Shown here piece by piece: positions 10,901 to 19,969 of a stretch of DNA of 64,000 bases. This DNA comes from Marinoscillum sp. (GTDB taxonomy: Bacteria > Bacteroidota > Bacteroidia > Cytophagales > Cyclobacteriaceae), in contig JAMWZA010000005.1 in NCBI GenBank assembly GCA_024305105.1, positions 1-64,000 of the forward strand. The letters are read 5' to 3'. How positions within the stretch are numbered: position 1 is the stretch's first letter; each line of letters opens with the position of its first letter. The translations under genes and the position numbers were made by a program. A model generated the notes under the pieces. It had not been told where the DNA came from. It searched no databases and worked only from the letters and a program-made list of their open reading frames with translations.

Positions 10901-11119
10901 GATAAAGGAAACGATCAGAATACTTTCTTCGGGCACATTGAGCTGAAAACTTCCATTCATATCAGTGATTGTACCATTACTGGTTCCTTTTACCTGTACA
11001 GAAGCACCAGGGAGACCCTCGCCCGTATCTTCATCAGTTATCACACCTGAAATAGATCTGGTTTGTGCATTCCCGACTATACACGTGAACAGTAAAACAA
11101 GATTTAAAAACTTCTTCAT
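7988..11119 (-). CDS. SusC/RagA-family TonB-dependent transporter
   Basis: SISGVITDEDTGEGLPGASVQVKGT carboxypeptidase-like domain, VVVVGYTSERKKDLTGSV, plug RIRGNGTLNNNDPLYIIDGIP, SIYGARAANGVIVITTKSG. Confidence 0.97.
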   Translation of the reverse strand: MKKFLNLVLLFTCIVGNAQTRSISGVITDEDTGEGLPGASVQVKGTSNGTITDMNGSFQLNVPEESILIVSFIGYQAREVQVSNQSKIHVALGFDVTSLQEVVVVGYTSERKKDLTGSVAIVDLEEVKDLPSGNIMKNIQGRVPGVSITTDGSPGSGTTVRIRGNGTLNNNDPLYIIDGIPSKAGMHEINPADIASVQVLKDAASASIYGARAANGVIVITTKSGQGDRTSINFDASMSVQHYTTKLNPLNTQQRGEVFWRASVNAGLNPTSPIYNYAWNGDLNNPALGNITYNEYLDARKTMRPADTDWFDEVSQASNIQSYNLSISKGSDNSKMMFSVGYFDNNGIIKESNFERVNARFNSSFKFLDGLITVGENFQMTFQQETQVNAGEILFTSLVQHPIVPVYTEDGGWGGPVSGMTDRQNPVRLIEDNKQNRYQFARPFGNAYVVIKPLKNLEIKTNFGVDYSLFYNRTIRKRYVSGFLSEPDNLVNNNMSVGGNWIWTNTATYNLNMDKHTFKVLGGTEQIRYAQEWFNASREQYISEDPNYAYLSAGAENQLNSGGGNKWALMSFFGKADYSFNDKYLASFTLRRDGSSRFGENNRYGNFPAASVGWRISNEEFFKSLVPTPVEVKFRASWGQNGNQEIDPLAVYNIYRPVYGKEDAIWDNPNPPSYRPALGTAYDIAGQDMGELPSGYITNQQANENLKWETTTQWDFGMDYVLRKFSGSVDYFIKETSDILYFRTLLSAVGEASGQFVNGGTIRNQGWEAIVTYEHQVGKFAYDISGNIATLKNEVVDMPESLFIRTPLSGAIPNDAKFEIPGQQLVGRSVNSIYGYVADGLFQNQGEVDGHASQSGKGIGRIRYKDLNGDNVINSADQTFIAVADPSLSYGLNLNATYGNFSFTMFWQGVAGIEYYNGYKTYTDFASLWPGTNWGDRTLDAWSPTNTGSDIPRLTIVDNNNEGRVSTYFVENASYLKLRNIQIGYSLPQSFLDKTGIRKLRVYLQGQNLLTFKSQEYTSPDPENPNYAFPIPAIYSAGLSLGL

Positions 11120-11122
11120 TAT

Positions 11123-12496
11123 TTAGTTATTAAGGTTTAATGAATGTTGTGCAGATGAAACAGCTACTGTTTCATCTCCTGTTTCTATTTCTTCAAGTGA
11201 TTTTCCTTTGGTTTCAGGCATGGCCTTCCAAACAAATAATAATTGGAGTATCATCATTGAAGTGAAAATCAAGAAGGTATTGGATGGTCCTATGTGTTTG
11301 GTGATGTATGGAAAGATCAGTGCCACTGCTGCTGCGAGTATCCAATGGGTAAAGCTGCCCAAAGCCTGACCTGCAGCACGCACCTGATTGGGGAATATCT
11401 CTGAAATGAACACCCAGATAACTGCCCCTTGAGAAAAAGCAAAAAAGGCGATATAAATAAAGAAATAAACAGAAATACTCCCAAAATCCCTGATGTAGAA
11501 CGACCAAGATATTAACCCCAATGTGATTATAAGGCCGAAAGATCCTACGAGCATTAGAAAACGCCTCCCAAACCGATCAATAAATGCCAGAGCCAGTAAC
11601 GTGAAGCAGAAGTTAACCACTCCAATGCCGATGGTGGAAATCAAGGAACCAGACTTGCCCATTTCGGCCATCTCAAATATTCGCGGAGCGTAGTAAATGA
11701 TGGCATTGATGCCTGACAGCTGATTGAAAAACGCAAAACACACGACCAGAAATATTTGGGTCTTATACTTGGTGTTCCATAGCGATTGTCTTTCCTCTTT
11801 ACCTACGGATGAATTTAATATGGAATTGATCTCTGCCTCTACCAGATTGTGGTCGCGAATGGATAGCAAAATATCTCGTGCCTCGTCCACCTTGCCTTGC
11901 TTCACGATTAGCCAACGTGGACTTTTCGGAACAAAAAGCACCGCAAACAGGAATATCAGTGCTGGAATCGCTTCTACCCCAAGCATCCATCGCCAGGCCA
12001 TTTCACCCATATCTGCCAATCCGTAGTTAGATAAATAGGCGATCAGTATGCCAAAAACGATATTGAACTGAAAGAGCGCCACCAACTTCCCCCTGGATCT
12101 GGCGGGAGCGATCTCTGAGATATACAGGGGAGCAGTCACCGAGCTCACGCCCACACCTATCCCACCCATAAATCTAAAAAACAAAAAGAGGTTCCAATCA
12201 GTCGCTAATGCTGAGCCTACCGCCGAAATCCAGTACAGCACGGCAATCCAAAACAATGAATACTTACGACCGAGCCGCTCTGAGGGTATACCACCGAACA
12301 ACGCGCCTATCACAGTACCTATTAATGCTATAGAGACTGTAAAGCCATGCTGAATAGCAGTAAGTCCCCATATGCGCTGAACTTCTTGCTCAGCTCCCGA
12401 TATTACGGCTGTATCAAACCCAAAGAGAAATCCACCCAGAGCAACTACTATAGAATAGGTAAGGATACGTACATCGTTCTTCTCAAAAACTTTCAT
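11123..12496 (-). CDS. MFS sugar porter (probable fructose/proton symporter)
   Basis: GFLFGFDTAVISGAE, PSERLGRKYSL, PESPRWL-like PKSPRWL, PETKGKSLEEIE motifs; position next to SusC in a fructan PUL. Confidence 0.92.
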   Translation of the reverse strand: MKVFEKNDVRILTYSIVVALGGFLFGFDTAVISGAEQEVQRIWGLTAIQHGFTVSIALIGTVIGALFGGIPSERLGRKYSLFWIAVLYWISAVGSALATDWNLFLFFRFMGGIGVGVSSVTAPLYISEIAPARSRGKLVALFQFNIVFGILIAYLSNYGLADMGEMAWRWMLGVEAIPALIFLFAVLFVPKSPRWLIVKQGKVDEARDILLSIRDHNLVEAEINSILNSSVGKEERQSLWNTKYKTQIFLVVCFAFFNQLSGINAIIYYAPRIFEMAEMGKSGSLISTIGIGVVNFCFTLLALAFIDRFGRRFLMLVGSFGLIITLGLISWSFYIRDFGSISVYFFIYIAFFAFSQGAVIWVFISEIFPNQVRAAGQALGSFTHWILAAAVALIFPYITKHIGPSNTFLIFTSMMILQLLFVWKAMPETKGKSLEEIETGDETVAVSSAQHSLNLNN

Positions 12497-12651
12497 GCTA
12501 GCAAGTTATGAGATGAGTATCCTGCCGGTTGTCAGAAATGTTTCAACGAATTGCAAATTCGTTAACCGAAGTAGATTTCTTTGAAAAACACTCATTAAAG
12601 CAGCTTTTCAGGTGATTTAAATTACATAAATCACAATTGGATAATTTAGCT

Positions 12652-12683
12652 TTTGTATCAAATTTTAGAATTTGTATCAAAAA
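12652..12683. promoter_or_regulatory. Candidate operator: direct repeat TTTGTATCAAA x2, 19-bp period, upstream of MFS-1
   Basis: tttgtatcaaa at 12652-12662 and 12671-12681, in the intergenic region upstream of the MFS-SusC-SusD operon. Confidence 0.35.
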
Positions 12684-12695
12684 CCGACTCAATCC

Positions 12696-12926
12696 AGAAC
12701 GAACTTTTTAATGACCGGGCTTAGCCACCAACAAAGGATTATAGATTGTATAGAAAAGCGATGGTATTTTTAAAAGTTTGGCCGGTTTTGACGGTATTCG
12801 CTCGGCGAGATATCGAATTTTGATTTGAAAGTAGACGAAAAATAAGATGGGGAAGAAAAGCCTACTTCATAGCAAATTTCGCCAATACTTTTGTCTGTAG
12901 TACTTAAGAGGTATTTGGCCTTCTTC
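12696..12926. repeat. 231-bp direct repeat, left copy (truncated duplicate of HTCS-1 3' end)
   Basis: By-eye identical to 14571-14801 (agaacgaactttttaatgaccggg...gtatttggccttcttc); constant offset 1875 bp. Confidence 0.97.
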
Positions 12927-14570
12927 CTGTTTTCCGCACTGGGTCAGTCTGTTTTAATGTCGAAAATTTCCAGCAATTTTTGTTGGTCATCCCCTTCTGT
13001 AAAAATGATCTCCTTATTTTGGCTGGATACAGGAAGCTTGATTCTGAGCTTATAGATGGTTTTCATTAGGTCCAAGGCTTTTTCGGTACTGACATTCGTT
13101 TTCTTGACTTTAAGTTGCCTTTCCAATTCCTTGTAGAGCTTGTATGAACAAAAAGCGATAGTGAGATGGGCTTCTATTCTTTTTGGCAATCGATGGTATA
13201 TGGGACGAACTCTTAAATCTGTCTTGGAGATTCTAAAAGCCCGTTCTATCTGCCAAAGAGCTTTATAGTTTTCAATGACCTGTTCTTTACTCATTTGTGT
13301 ATTGGTCACGTAACCTTTTAGGCCATCCCAGCACTGGTCAGCTTGATATTTTTCATAATCTATTGATATGTTGACTTCCCCTTCAAGCCTTAAGTACTTG
13401 TTGTAACCGCGGTTGTTGATGTGCTTTTTACTAAGCTTTCCTTTGCTTAGCTGTTTTTCAAGCTTTGTCAAGCCTCTCAATCTGTTTTTAGCATCTTTTC
13501 GGGCTCTTGATGAGGCATAACTTACAATGAGCCGGTTTCCTTTTTTAGTAGGGATTACAATACTTTGCCCGTCACTGAAGGTGTGGGATAAAATGGCTTT
13601 CTTTACTATATCGGATTCATTCTTTATTCTTGCTCCGATGATGAATTCATATCCTTTTCAGCTAATTGTTCCAAGTTCTGAGAAGACATCAATCCTGCAT
13701 CTGCAACAACAATTAGTTTATCTAGATTAAATTGAGCCTTAAAAGCTTCCAGAACAGGGAGCATTGTGTGGCCTTCGAACTGATTGCCTTCAAAAAACTC
13801 AAATGCCAGTGGATAGCCATGAAGGCTCACAAGTAAACCTAAAACGATCTGAGGGTGCTGGTGCTTACCTTCTTTGGAAAATCCTGTTTTACGCAGGTCG
13901 TCTTCATCCGAAGCTTCAAAATACAAGGTGGTTACATCATAGAATACAATAGAAATTTGACCATCAAATAAGTTCAGGGTGTGTTCAAAGCTGATCTGTT
14001 GCAACAACGACTTCTGTTGAGCTTGTAACTTATCCATGTAACGGTAAACCTGATCAGCACTTATCTGTACATTCTGATAACGGAGTAAATACTCACACGT
14101 CTTTAACTTGCTCAGTGGGAATACGAGTCGACTGATTACCAGGTGCCTGAAAAGATCATCTTTGATTTGATCAAAGCCAATCTCGTCAAACAATTTCCCT
14201 AAGATCAATTCAGGGCCAACCAAGAGAACCTTATGAAGCCCTTGTTTCAAAGAATGAAGAAATAACCGATCCTCGTCGTATTCAAAAGAAAGACGCTGTT
14301 GGTGGGTGTAAGAGGAGAGCCAATCCTCTGCCTTTTTTAGTAGTTCTTTTATAATGGCAGGATCTGAGCTTGACCCAATAGTTTTGATCAACCGGTCATG
14401 TGACCCTGAAGTGTCTTGATCTGAACACTGACTGTTCCACTACTATTCCTTTTTTGGCGTATAAACACCCTTCAAGATACGTCGGGTCAGTCAGTAATCA
14501 CCTAAAACATCGCTCTATTTAACCTATTCGCACTTTTTATGACGAATCTCATTTAGGTGCGGAAGACAGG
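12926..14570 (-). mobile_element. IS1634-family insertion sequence
   Basis: Terminal inverted repeats CCTGTTTTCCGCAC (left) and CCTGTCTTCCGCAC (reverse complement of right), 13/14 matching; encloses the transposase; flanked by the 231-bp direct repeat. One C at 12926 is shared between IR and repeat. Confidence 0.9.
12944..14391 (-). pseudogene. IS1634-family DDE transposase, interrupted by frameshift(s)
   Basis: ORF 13624-14391 (…VFYDVTTLYFEASDEDDLRKTGFSKEGKHQHPQIVLGLLVSLHGYPLAFEFFEGNQFEGHTM…VVADAGLMS) continues in the -1 frame as GYEFIIGARIKNESDIVKK…VIPTKKGNRLIVSYASSRARKDAKNRLRGLTK into ORF 12944-13480 (…RPIYHRLPKRIEAHLTIAFCSYKLYKELER). The N-terminal piece FIRQKRNSSGTVSVQ (from GTG about 14468) is in yet another frame. 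Confidence 0.88.
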
Positions 14571-14801
14571 AGAACGAACTTTTTAATGACCGGGCTTAGC
14601 CACCAACAAAGGATTATAGATTGTATAGAAAAGCGATGGTATTTTTAAAAGTTTGGCCGGTTTTGACGGTATTCGCTCGGCGAGATATCGAATTTTGATT
14701 TGAAAGTAGACGAAAAATAAGATGGGGAAGAAAAGCCTACTTCATAGCAAATTTCGCCAATACTTTTGTCTGTAGTACTTAAGAGGTATTTGGCCTTCTT
14801 C
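14571..14801. repeat. 231-bp direct repeat, right copy (contains intact 3' end of HTCS-1)
   Basis: Identical by eye to 12696-12926. Confidence 0.97.
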
Positions 14802-17386
14802 AAACGCACAGTAGTGATATAATCATTCACACTATAACCCAGCATAGCTTTCACTTTTCTGTACAGTTGAATGCGAGAAAGCCCCAGAGATTCACAAATA
14901 ACATTTACATCCAGTGATTGATCTGAAATGTTTTGCTCAACTACCGCAATAAAGTCGTTAACAAACTTCTTGTTGAGCTTACCCTCACTCCGCTGAGACT
15001 GATCTGAGGGTATTTCGTGGAGGTAATGCTCACGCAATTTCGCCCGATTGGCCAATGTGGTTTTGATTCGCTCTGACAAGAACCTGAAACTAAATGGTTT
15101 GGTGATATAATCATCGGCACCCTCTCTTACACCCTCCACCCGCTCCTCCTCAGAACTACTGGCCGTCATGATGATAAAGGGGATGTGAGCTGTACGAACA
15201 TCGGATTTCATCTTGGCCAGAATGTCACGACCTCCCAGCTTGGGCAGCATCAAATCACTCAAAATCAAATCAGGAATTTGCTCCTTGGCAAGTGTCACAC
15301 CAGCTTCCCCATCTCTGGCCCATATCACCTTGTAGGATTCAGCCAGTTTACGCCTCAAAAACGCAGCCAGTTCTTGATTGTCCTCAATAATCAAAATGGA
15401 AAACTCATGATCAGCCATTGATGTCTCCACCCCTTCTTCATAACCAAAACCATCTTCGATCTCATGGTCGATGACCAACTGTTCACCATCACTGCTCAAC
15501 TGCTCTGCACTGAAGTGTGAATCTCCCATTTTCAACCTTACTTCGAAAGTAGTCCCTACATCCTTCTGACTCGAAATCTCAATAGTTCCATCATGCATGG
15601 CTATCAATTCTCTCGAAAGCGCAAGCCCTAATCCCGTTCCGTCAGCTCTAGAGTCATCTCCCTGATAGTACCGATCAAATGCCCTGGCCCGCTGATCTTT
15701 ACTCATACCCATGCCAGTATCGGTAAGCTGTATGACCACTTCATTTTTTTCAGGCACTGACAACAATATCACTTTTATGGTGCCTCCCTGAGGTGTAAAC
15801 TTGAAAGCGTTTGATAGGAGATTGAAAAACACTTTGTCGATCATGGTTTTATCCACCCAGAGATCAACCCGATATTCCCGACTGTCAAATATCAAAGTAT
15901 ACCGACCCTTCTTGGCCAAGTTTCTGAAAGAATCTGCAATCTCTTTTAGAAACCCCACCAGCTCCGTCTTTGATGCCCGGACTTTCATCCGCCCATTTTC
16001 TATTTTTTGAAAGTCCATCAGCTGGTTGACTAACCCGGTCAGACGCCTGACATTTCTCTGGGCAAGCTCCAGATCCTTTTTCATAAACCCCGAGAGGGTG
16101 TTGCTGCTGTGGAGTTCATCCAAAGGCCCCTGAATCAGCGTGAGGGGTGTTTTCAATTCATGAGAGATGTTGGCAAAAAACTGTATTTTGCTTTGATTGG
16201 CTTTGTTCACCTGCTGGGACATCTCCATCACCTCCGATTTTTGTCTGGACACCTCCTCATTTCTTTTCTTTAAGCTCTTGTTAATCTCCCTTCTTTCTCT
16301 TAGGAGCTTCAGGGCAAAGGCAAATGATAAGGCACTGATCACAAATAACACTGCAATGACATACAAAATGTATTGCTGATTCTTATAGACCACCCTTTGC
16401 TGGTCAATTCTCTCCGCCAGTCGATTAATATCCGACTCATGCGCCAGTATTTTATTGGTCTGCATACGCATGACATGCACATTGGAACTATCTATAACTG
16501 TAGTAACCAACTCGTTGTCCTTATTATACGGCCTACCATGCAAAATATCGGAAGCGATCTGAATGGCCACATCTCCGCCGGTTGGATAGAGTAATGAGGC
16601 TTTCAATATACCTGATGTCACATAATCAATTCCCCCGCCAGGCCCTGAGAGCGCATCCACTCCGATTATCTCCAGTGATCCGCCGGGAGACAACTCCCGA
16701 TAGCTCTCATAAGCAGCATAAGCCATAATATCATTATGGGCAAAAGCCAGATCAAATGAATTACCGCCTTGCACAAGTTCAACAAAGCGCTTTCGGGCAG
16801 TCTCCTCTCCGCCCCACTCACCTTCTATTTCTGTCACCTCTATCTGAGGAAAGGCTTTTATCTGGTCACGGAATCCATTGTGTCTCTCTATAAAGGGCGT
16901 GGATCCCTTCAACCCCTTGATTTCCAACACCTTTCCTTGCCCATGCAATAGACTGGCTATGTAAGTAGCTGCTATTTTACCAATCTTATAATTATTGGCT
17001 CCTACATATGCTGTATAAAAATTTGAATTGGTCTTTCGATCGATCAATATAACAGGGATTCCACTCCTATACGCCTGATCAACACTGCGGGTCACGGGCT
17101 CTGCCTCATTGGGAGAGACAATGAGCAAATCCACACCCATTTCCACAAGTTCATTGATGTGCTTGTTTTGGGCATCATTGTCTCCCTGAGCATCCTTGAT
17201 CACCAATTGCATGTCTCCATGAAACGAAAGCTCTCTTTGCATTTCAGATTGCATAGTCTTTCTCCAGCTATCAAACGAGGTACACTGGGAGAAGCCAACG
17301 AGATATTTTTTATCCGTGATCTGTGGCTTGCATGCCAAGAAAAGCGCTGAAAGCAAAAAGACTATCGTCTGAAAAGAATACTTCAA
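14645..17386 (-). CDS. Hybrid two-component system regulator (periplasmic-binding-protein sensor + HisKA/HATPase + REC + AraC HTH), HTCS-1
   Basis: N-terminal periplasmic sugar-binding fold (YLVGFSQC…LLIVSPNEAEP…ILIDRKT), TM, FFANISHELKTPLTLIQGP H-box, GLGLALSREL, REC IIEDNQELAAFL…LILSDLMLP, AraC HTH IGEICYEVGFSSPSYFSSTFKSKFDISPSEY. Start codon appears to be TTG. Confidence 0.95.
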   Translation of the reverse strand: MKYSFQTIVFLLSALFLACKPQITDKKYLVGFSQCTSFDSWRKTMQSEMQRELSFHGDMQLVIKDAQGDNDAQNKHINELVEMGVDLLIVSPNEAEPVTRSVDQAYRSGIPVILIDRKTNSNFYTAYVGANNYKIGKIAATYIASLLHGQGKVLEIKGLKGSTPFIERHNGFRDQIKAFPQIEVTEIEGEWGGEETARKRFVELVQGGNSFDLAFAHNDIMAYAAYESYRELSPGGSLEIIGVDALSGPGGGIDYVTSGILKASLLYPTGGDVAIQIASDILHGRPYNKDNELVTTVIDSSNVHVMRMQTNKILAHESDINRLAERIDQQRVVYKNQQYILYVIAVLFVISALSFAFALKLLRERREINKSLKKRNEEVSRQKSEVMEMSQQVNKANQSKIQFFANISHELKTPLTLIQGPLDELHSSNTLSGFMKKDLELAQRNVRRLTGLVNQLMDFQKIENGRMKVRASKTELVGFLKEIADSFRNLAKKGRYTLIFDSREYRVDLWVDKTMIDKVFFNLLSNAFKFTPQGGTIKVILLSVPEKNEVVIQLTDTGMGMSKDQRARAFDRYYQGDDSRADGTGLGLALSRELIAMHDGTIEISSQKDVGTTFEVRLKMGDSHFSAEQLSSDGEQLVIDHEIEDGFGYEEGVETSMADHEFSILIIEDNQELAAFLRRKLAESYKVIWARDGEAGVTLAKEQIPDLILSDLMLPKLGGRDILAKMKSDVRTAHIPFIIMTASSSEEERVEGVREGADDYITKPFSFRFLSERIKTTLANRAKLREHYLHEIPSDQSQRSEGKLNKKFVNDFIAVVEQNISDQSLDVNVICESLGLSRIQLYRKVKAMLGYSVNDYITTVRLKKAKYLLSTTDKSIGEICYEVGFSSPSYFSSTFKSKFDISPSEYRQNRPNF

Positions 17387-17551
17387 GTAATTTGAATAGT
17401 TAAGGCGTCACAAATATGCTATTTATGGGTCACCCCATTTTGAAAAAAACATTAAAAATATCATTTTTTCAGAATCATCAAACAGGATGACCCAATATAG
17501 CACTTTAATGATCTCAAAATTATCCGTGTGCACCGAGTAAGTTCCTACCCT

Positions 17552-18451
17552 TTAACCCGCACTCAATATCTCTATCTTGCGCCGAAACTGCTCTGGATAA
17601 ATAGGGATGGCACCATGCTCTGAGACTACAAACCCTCCTACAATGTTGCCAATCCGGGCGGACTTTCGGGGATCTCTTGTGGTGAGATAGGTATTGAGAA
17701 ATGCCGCACAAAAGGCGTCACCGGCACCCACACTATCCTTCACCGGCATCATCTGAGCACTTACTTTATAATGCTCAGTACGGGTGCGTATGGTACAACC
17801 CTCGCCTCCTCCAGTAATGATCAGCAGCTCAATATTGGAAAAGGTTTGCAAGAGATAACTCGCAAAGCCTTCTTCATCGCTTTCCTCTCCGCACAACAAT
17901 TTGCTAAGTACCTGGACTTCCTCATCATTCATCTTGGCAATAGTACAATAACCAAACGACGCCCCGACAGTCTCCGCACTATAACTATCCCTACGAAGGT
18001 TTACATCATAAAACACCGTACTAAACCTACCATTGGTCATGATATGATCTAGCGCGGATCTCGATACCGAATGCCGCTGGGCAAGTGTCCCAAAATAGAA
18101 TGCCCCATAGTCCTGGAGCCTCCCAGGATCGATGGCCGATCGCTCAATATAGTCATAGGCCACATCTTTTCGAATCCGATAGCTTGGCTGACCTTCCTCC
18201 AAAAACACCATCACCCGACCGGTAAGCTTATCATTGCGCTGTACAAAGTCCTGCCCCACATTGAGGTGGGTCATCGCCTCTATGGCCTGATCTCCCAGCT
18301 TGTCCGCACCTACTGCAGTAACTATGGCCGCCTCGCGTCCACACTGCACCATATGTGCGGCGAAATTGACAGGCGCTCCGCCAAAATGCTTATCTCCTTC
18401 TATGAAGTCCCAGAGTACTTCACCAAAGGCCAATACTTTTGTGTTGTTCAT
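17552..18451 (-). CDS. PfkB-family sugar kinase, probable fructokinase
   Basis: GEVLWDFIEGDKHFGGAPVNFAAHMVQCG and SVGAGDAFCAAFL motifs; location in a fructan PUL. Confidence 0.93.
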   Translation of the reverse strand: MNNTKVLAFGEVLWDFIEGDKHFGGAPVNFAAHMVQCGREAAIVTAVGADKLGDQAIEAMTHLNVGQDFVQRNDKLTGRVMVFLEEGQPSYRIRKDVAYDYIERSAIDPGRLQDYGAFYFGTLAQRHSVSRSALDHIMTNGRFSTVFYDVNLRRDSYSAETVGASFGYCTIAKMNDEEVQVLSKLLCGEESDEEGFASYLLQTFSNIELLIITGGGEGCTIRTRTEHYKVSAQMMPVKDSVGAGDAFCAAFLNTYLTTRDPRKSARIGNIVGGFVVSEHGAIPIYPEQFRRKIEILSAG

Positions 18452-18465
18452 GTATTGATTTTATT

Positions 18466-19956
18466 TTAAAGTTCTTGACTTACTGTTTTGACTGGCGCTA
18501 TTCCCACTTTAGCACCATTGGAATAAGTGATGGTATTGTATGGCTCTGTGGGGAAAACCAAATCTGTCAGCACCACCTGTCCATCATTCACAAAAACCTC
18601 CACAGAAGCCCTATCGACGTAGATCTGAAGCCTATCAATACCTACAGCAGGAAGTGGTGCTCTATGTACTGCCGAGAAAGCCTTTTCAAAGGAAGAAATA
18701 CCGGCCGCTGTACGATCAACTATTAGTTCATTACTATTGAGTGCTATTACAAGCCGTTCTGCTTTCGCATTGCTCAGCACCAATTCAAAGTCTTTATCAG
18801 GCAAGCCGTAAACATCTACCCTGAAGGCATCAGCGCCTATTTTCACTCCTGACCCTACCAACTGTATATCACCAAAAAGAGTCTCTAACTCAGCCACTGG
18901 TACTGATTGAAGAATTGGTTTCCCTTCTATGGTTTTTAGTTTTAATTCACGTGGGATTGTCATGGCGCTGCGCCAGTTGTAGGTTGGGACTACATTGGCA
19001 TACTGCCAATTGCTCATCCAGCCCAAAAACAATCGCCGCCCATCTGACTGGGGAACATCTGACCAGGTAACCCCTGCGTAATTATCGGCACCATGATCTA
19101 CCCATCTGGTCACGGTATCAGCAGGTGTAAATACCGATCCATCAAAATCCCCCACAAAATATTGTGTTGCTGATCCGCCTTGTGGTCCACCAGGGTTGAT
19201 GCTCACTAGCATCACCCATTGGGCAAGGCCATTTTGATCAGTGAGCTGAAAGAGGTCTGGGCACTCCCACACACCTCCATGCGCGCCTATTGTTTGACCA
19301 AACTCACTCTCTAGTGTCCAGTCCACAAGGTTTGGTGAGGAGTATAGATTGATGTGGTCTTTTACCGCCAGGATCATGGTCCATTGGCCAAATGATTCAT
19401 TCCAAAAAACCTTTGGATCCCGAAAATCAATGATTCCCGGGTTAGGCAACACTGGATTGTTTTTATACTTCGTCCAGCTCCGGCCTTTGTCCAAGCTATA
19501 GGCTATGCCCTGGTATTGGAAATCAACCGCTCCTGAGTCAGCGCCTACAGGGTCATGATAAGTATAAATAGCCACCATGGCCGGGTTGTCGGCTGTACCA
19601 AACCCAGTGGTATTTTGCCAATCGATCACTGCACTGCCGCTAAAAATGTATCCGAGTGAATCTGGATAAAGCGCAATGGGCAAATGCTCCCAGTTGACCA
19701 TATCTGTGGACACGGCATGTCCCCAGTGCATTGGGCCCCAGACATTGCTATCTGGATAGTGCTGATAGAAGAGATGATACTCTCCTTTAAAATAGACCAT
19801 TCCATTTGGATCATTCATCCAATTGCCAGAAGGTGTAAAATGATATACTGGGCGGTACTCCTCCCCACCTGAGGTAGACTGGAGTGACTCCTCCTGCTTG
19901 ATTGTAGAAGCGCAACCGTAAAAAATGATCGCAAATAGAATGGTGCTATATTTCAT
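18466..19956 (-). CDS. GH32 beta-fructosidase, lipoprotein (close paralogue of the 1043-2569 product)
   Basis: NWMNDPNGMVYFKGEYHLFYQHYPDSNVWGPMHWGHAVS, DFRDPK, WECPDLF, VDRASVEVFVNDG; lipobox FYGCAS. Confidence 0.94.
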   Translation of the reverse strand: MKYSTILFAIIFYGCASTIKQEESLQSTSGGEEYRPVYHFTPSGNWMNDPNGMVYFKGEYHLFYQHYPDSNVWGPMHWGHAVSTDMVNWEHLPIALYPDSLGYIFSGSAVIDWQNTTGFGTADNPAMVAIYTYHDPVGADSGAVDFQYQGIAYSLDKGRSWTKYKNNPVLPNPGIIDFRDPKVFWNESFGQWTMILAVKDHINLYSSPNLVDWTLESEFGQTIGAHGGVWECPDLFQLTDQNGLAQWVMLVSINPGGPQGGSATQYFVGDFDGSVFTPADTVTRWVDHGADNYAGVTWSDVPQSDGRRLFLGWMSNWQYANVVPTYNWRSAMTIPRELKLKTIEGKPILQSVPVAELETLFGDIQLVGSGVKIGADAFRVDVYGLPDKDFELVLSNAKAERLVIALNSNELIVDRTAAGISSFEKAFSAVHRAPLPAVGIDRLQIYVDRASVEVFVNDGQVVLTDLVFPTEPYNTITYSNGAKVGIAPVKTVSQEL

Positions 19957-19969
19957 CTTGTCTTAAAGC

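Noticed and set aside
12696-12926. Left repeat copy considered as a separate AraC-family gene
   Set aside because: Only the final part of the HTCS C-terminus is present, with no start or regulatory domain; it is best explained as the IS-associated duplication.
13624-13660. Programmed -1 frameshift in the transposase
   Set aside because: GAAAAGG lacks a canonical X XXY YYZ slippery heptamer, and a second frame break near the N-terminus points to decay or sequence error; left as an open check.
17400-17551. GGGTCA…TGACCC inverted pair upstream of HTCS-1
   Set aside because: Arms about 65 bp apart and only 6 bp long; not distinguishable from chance by eye.
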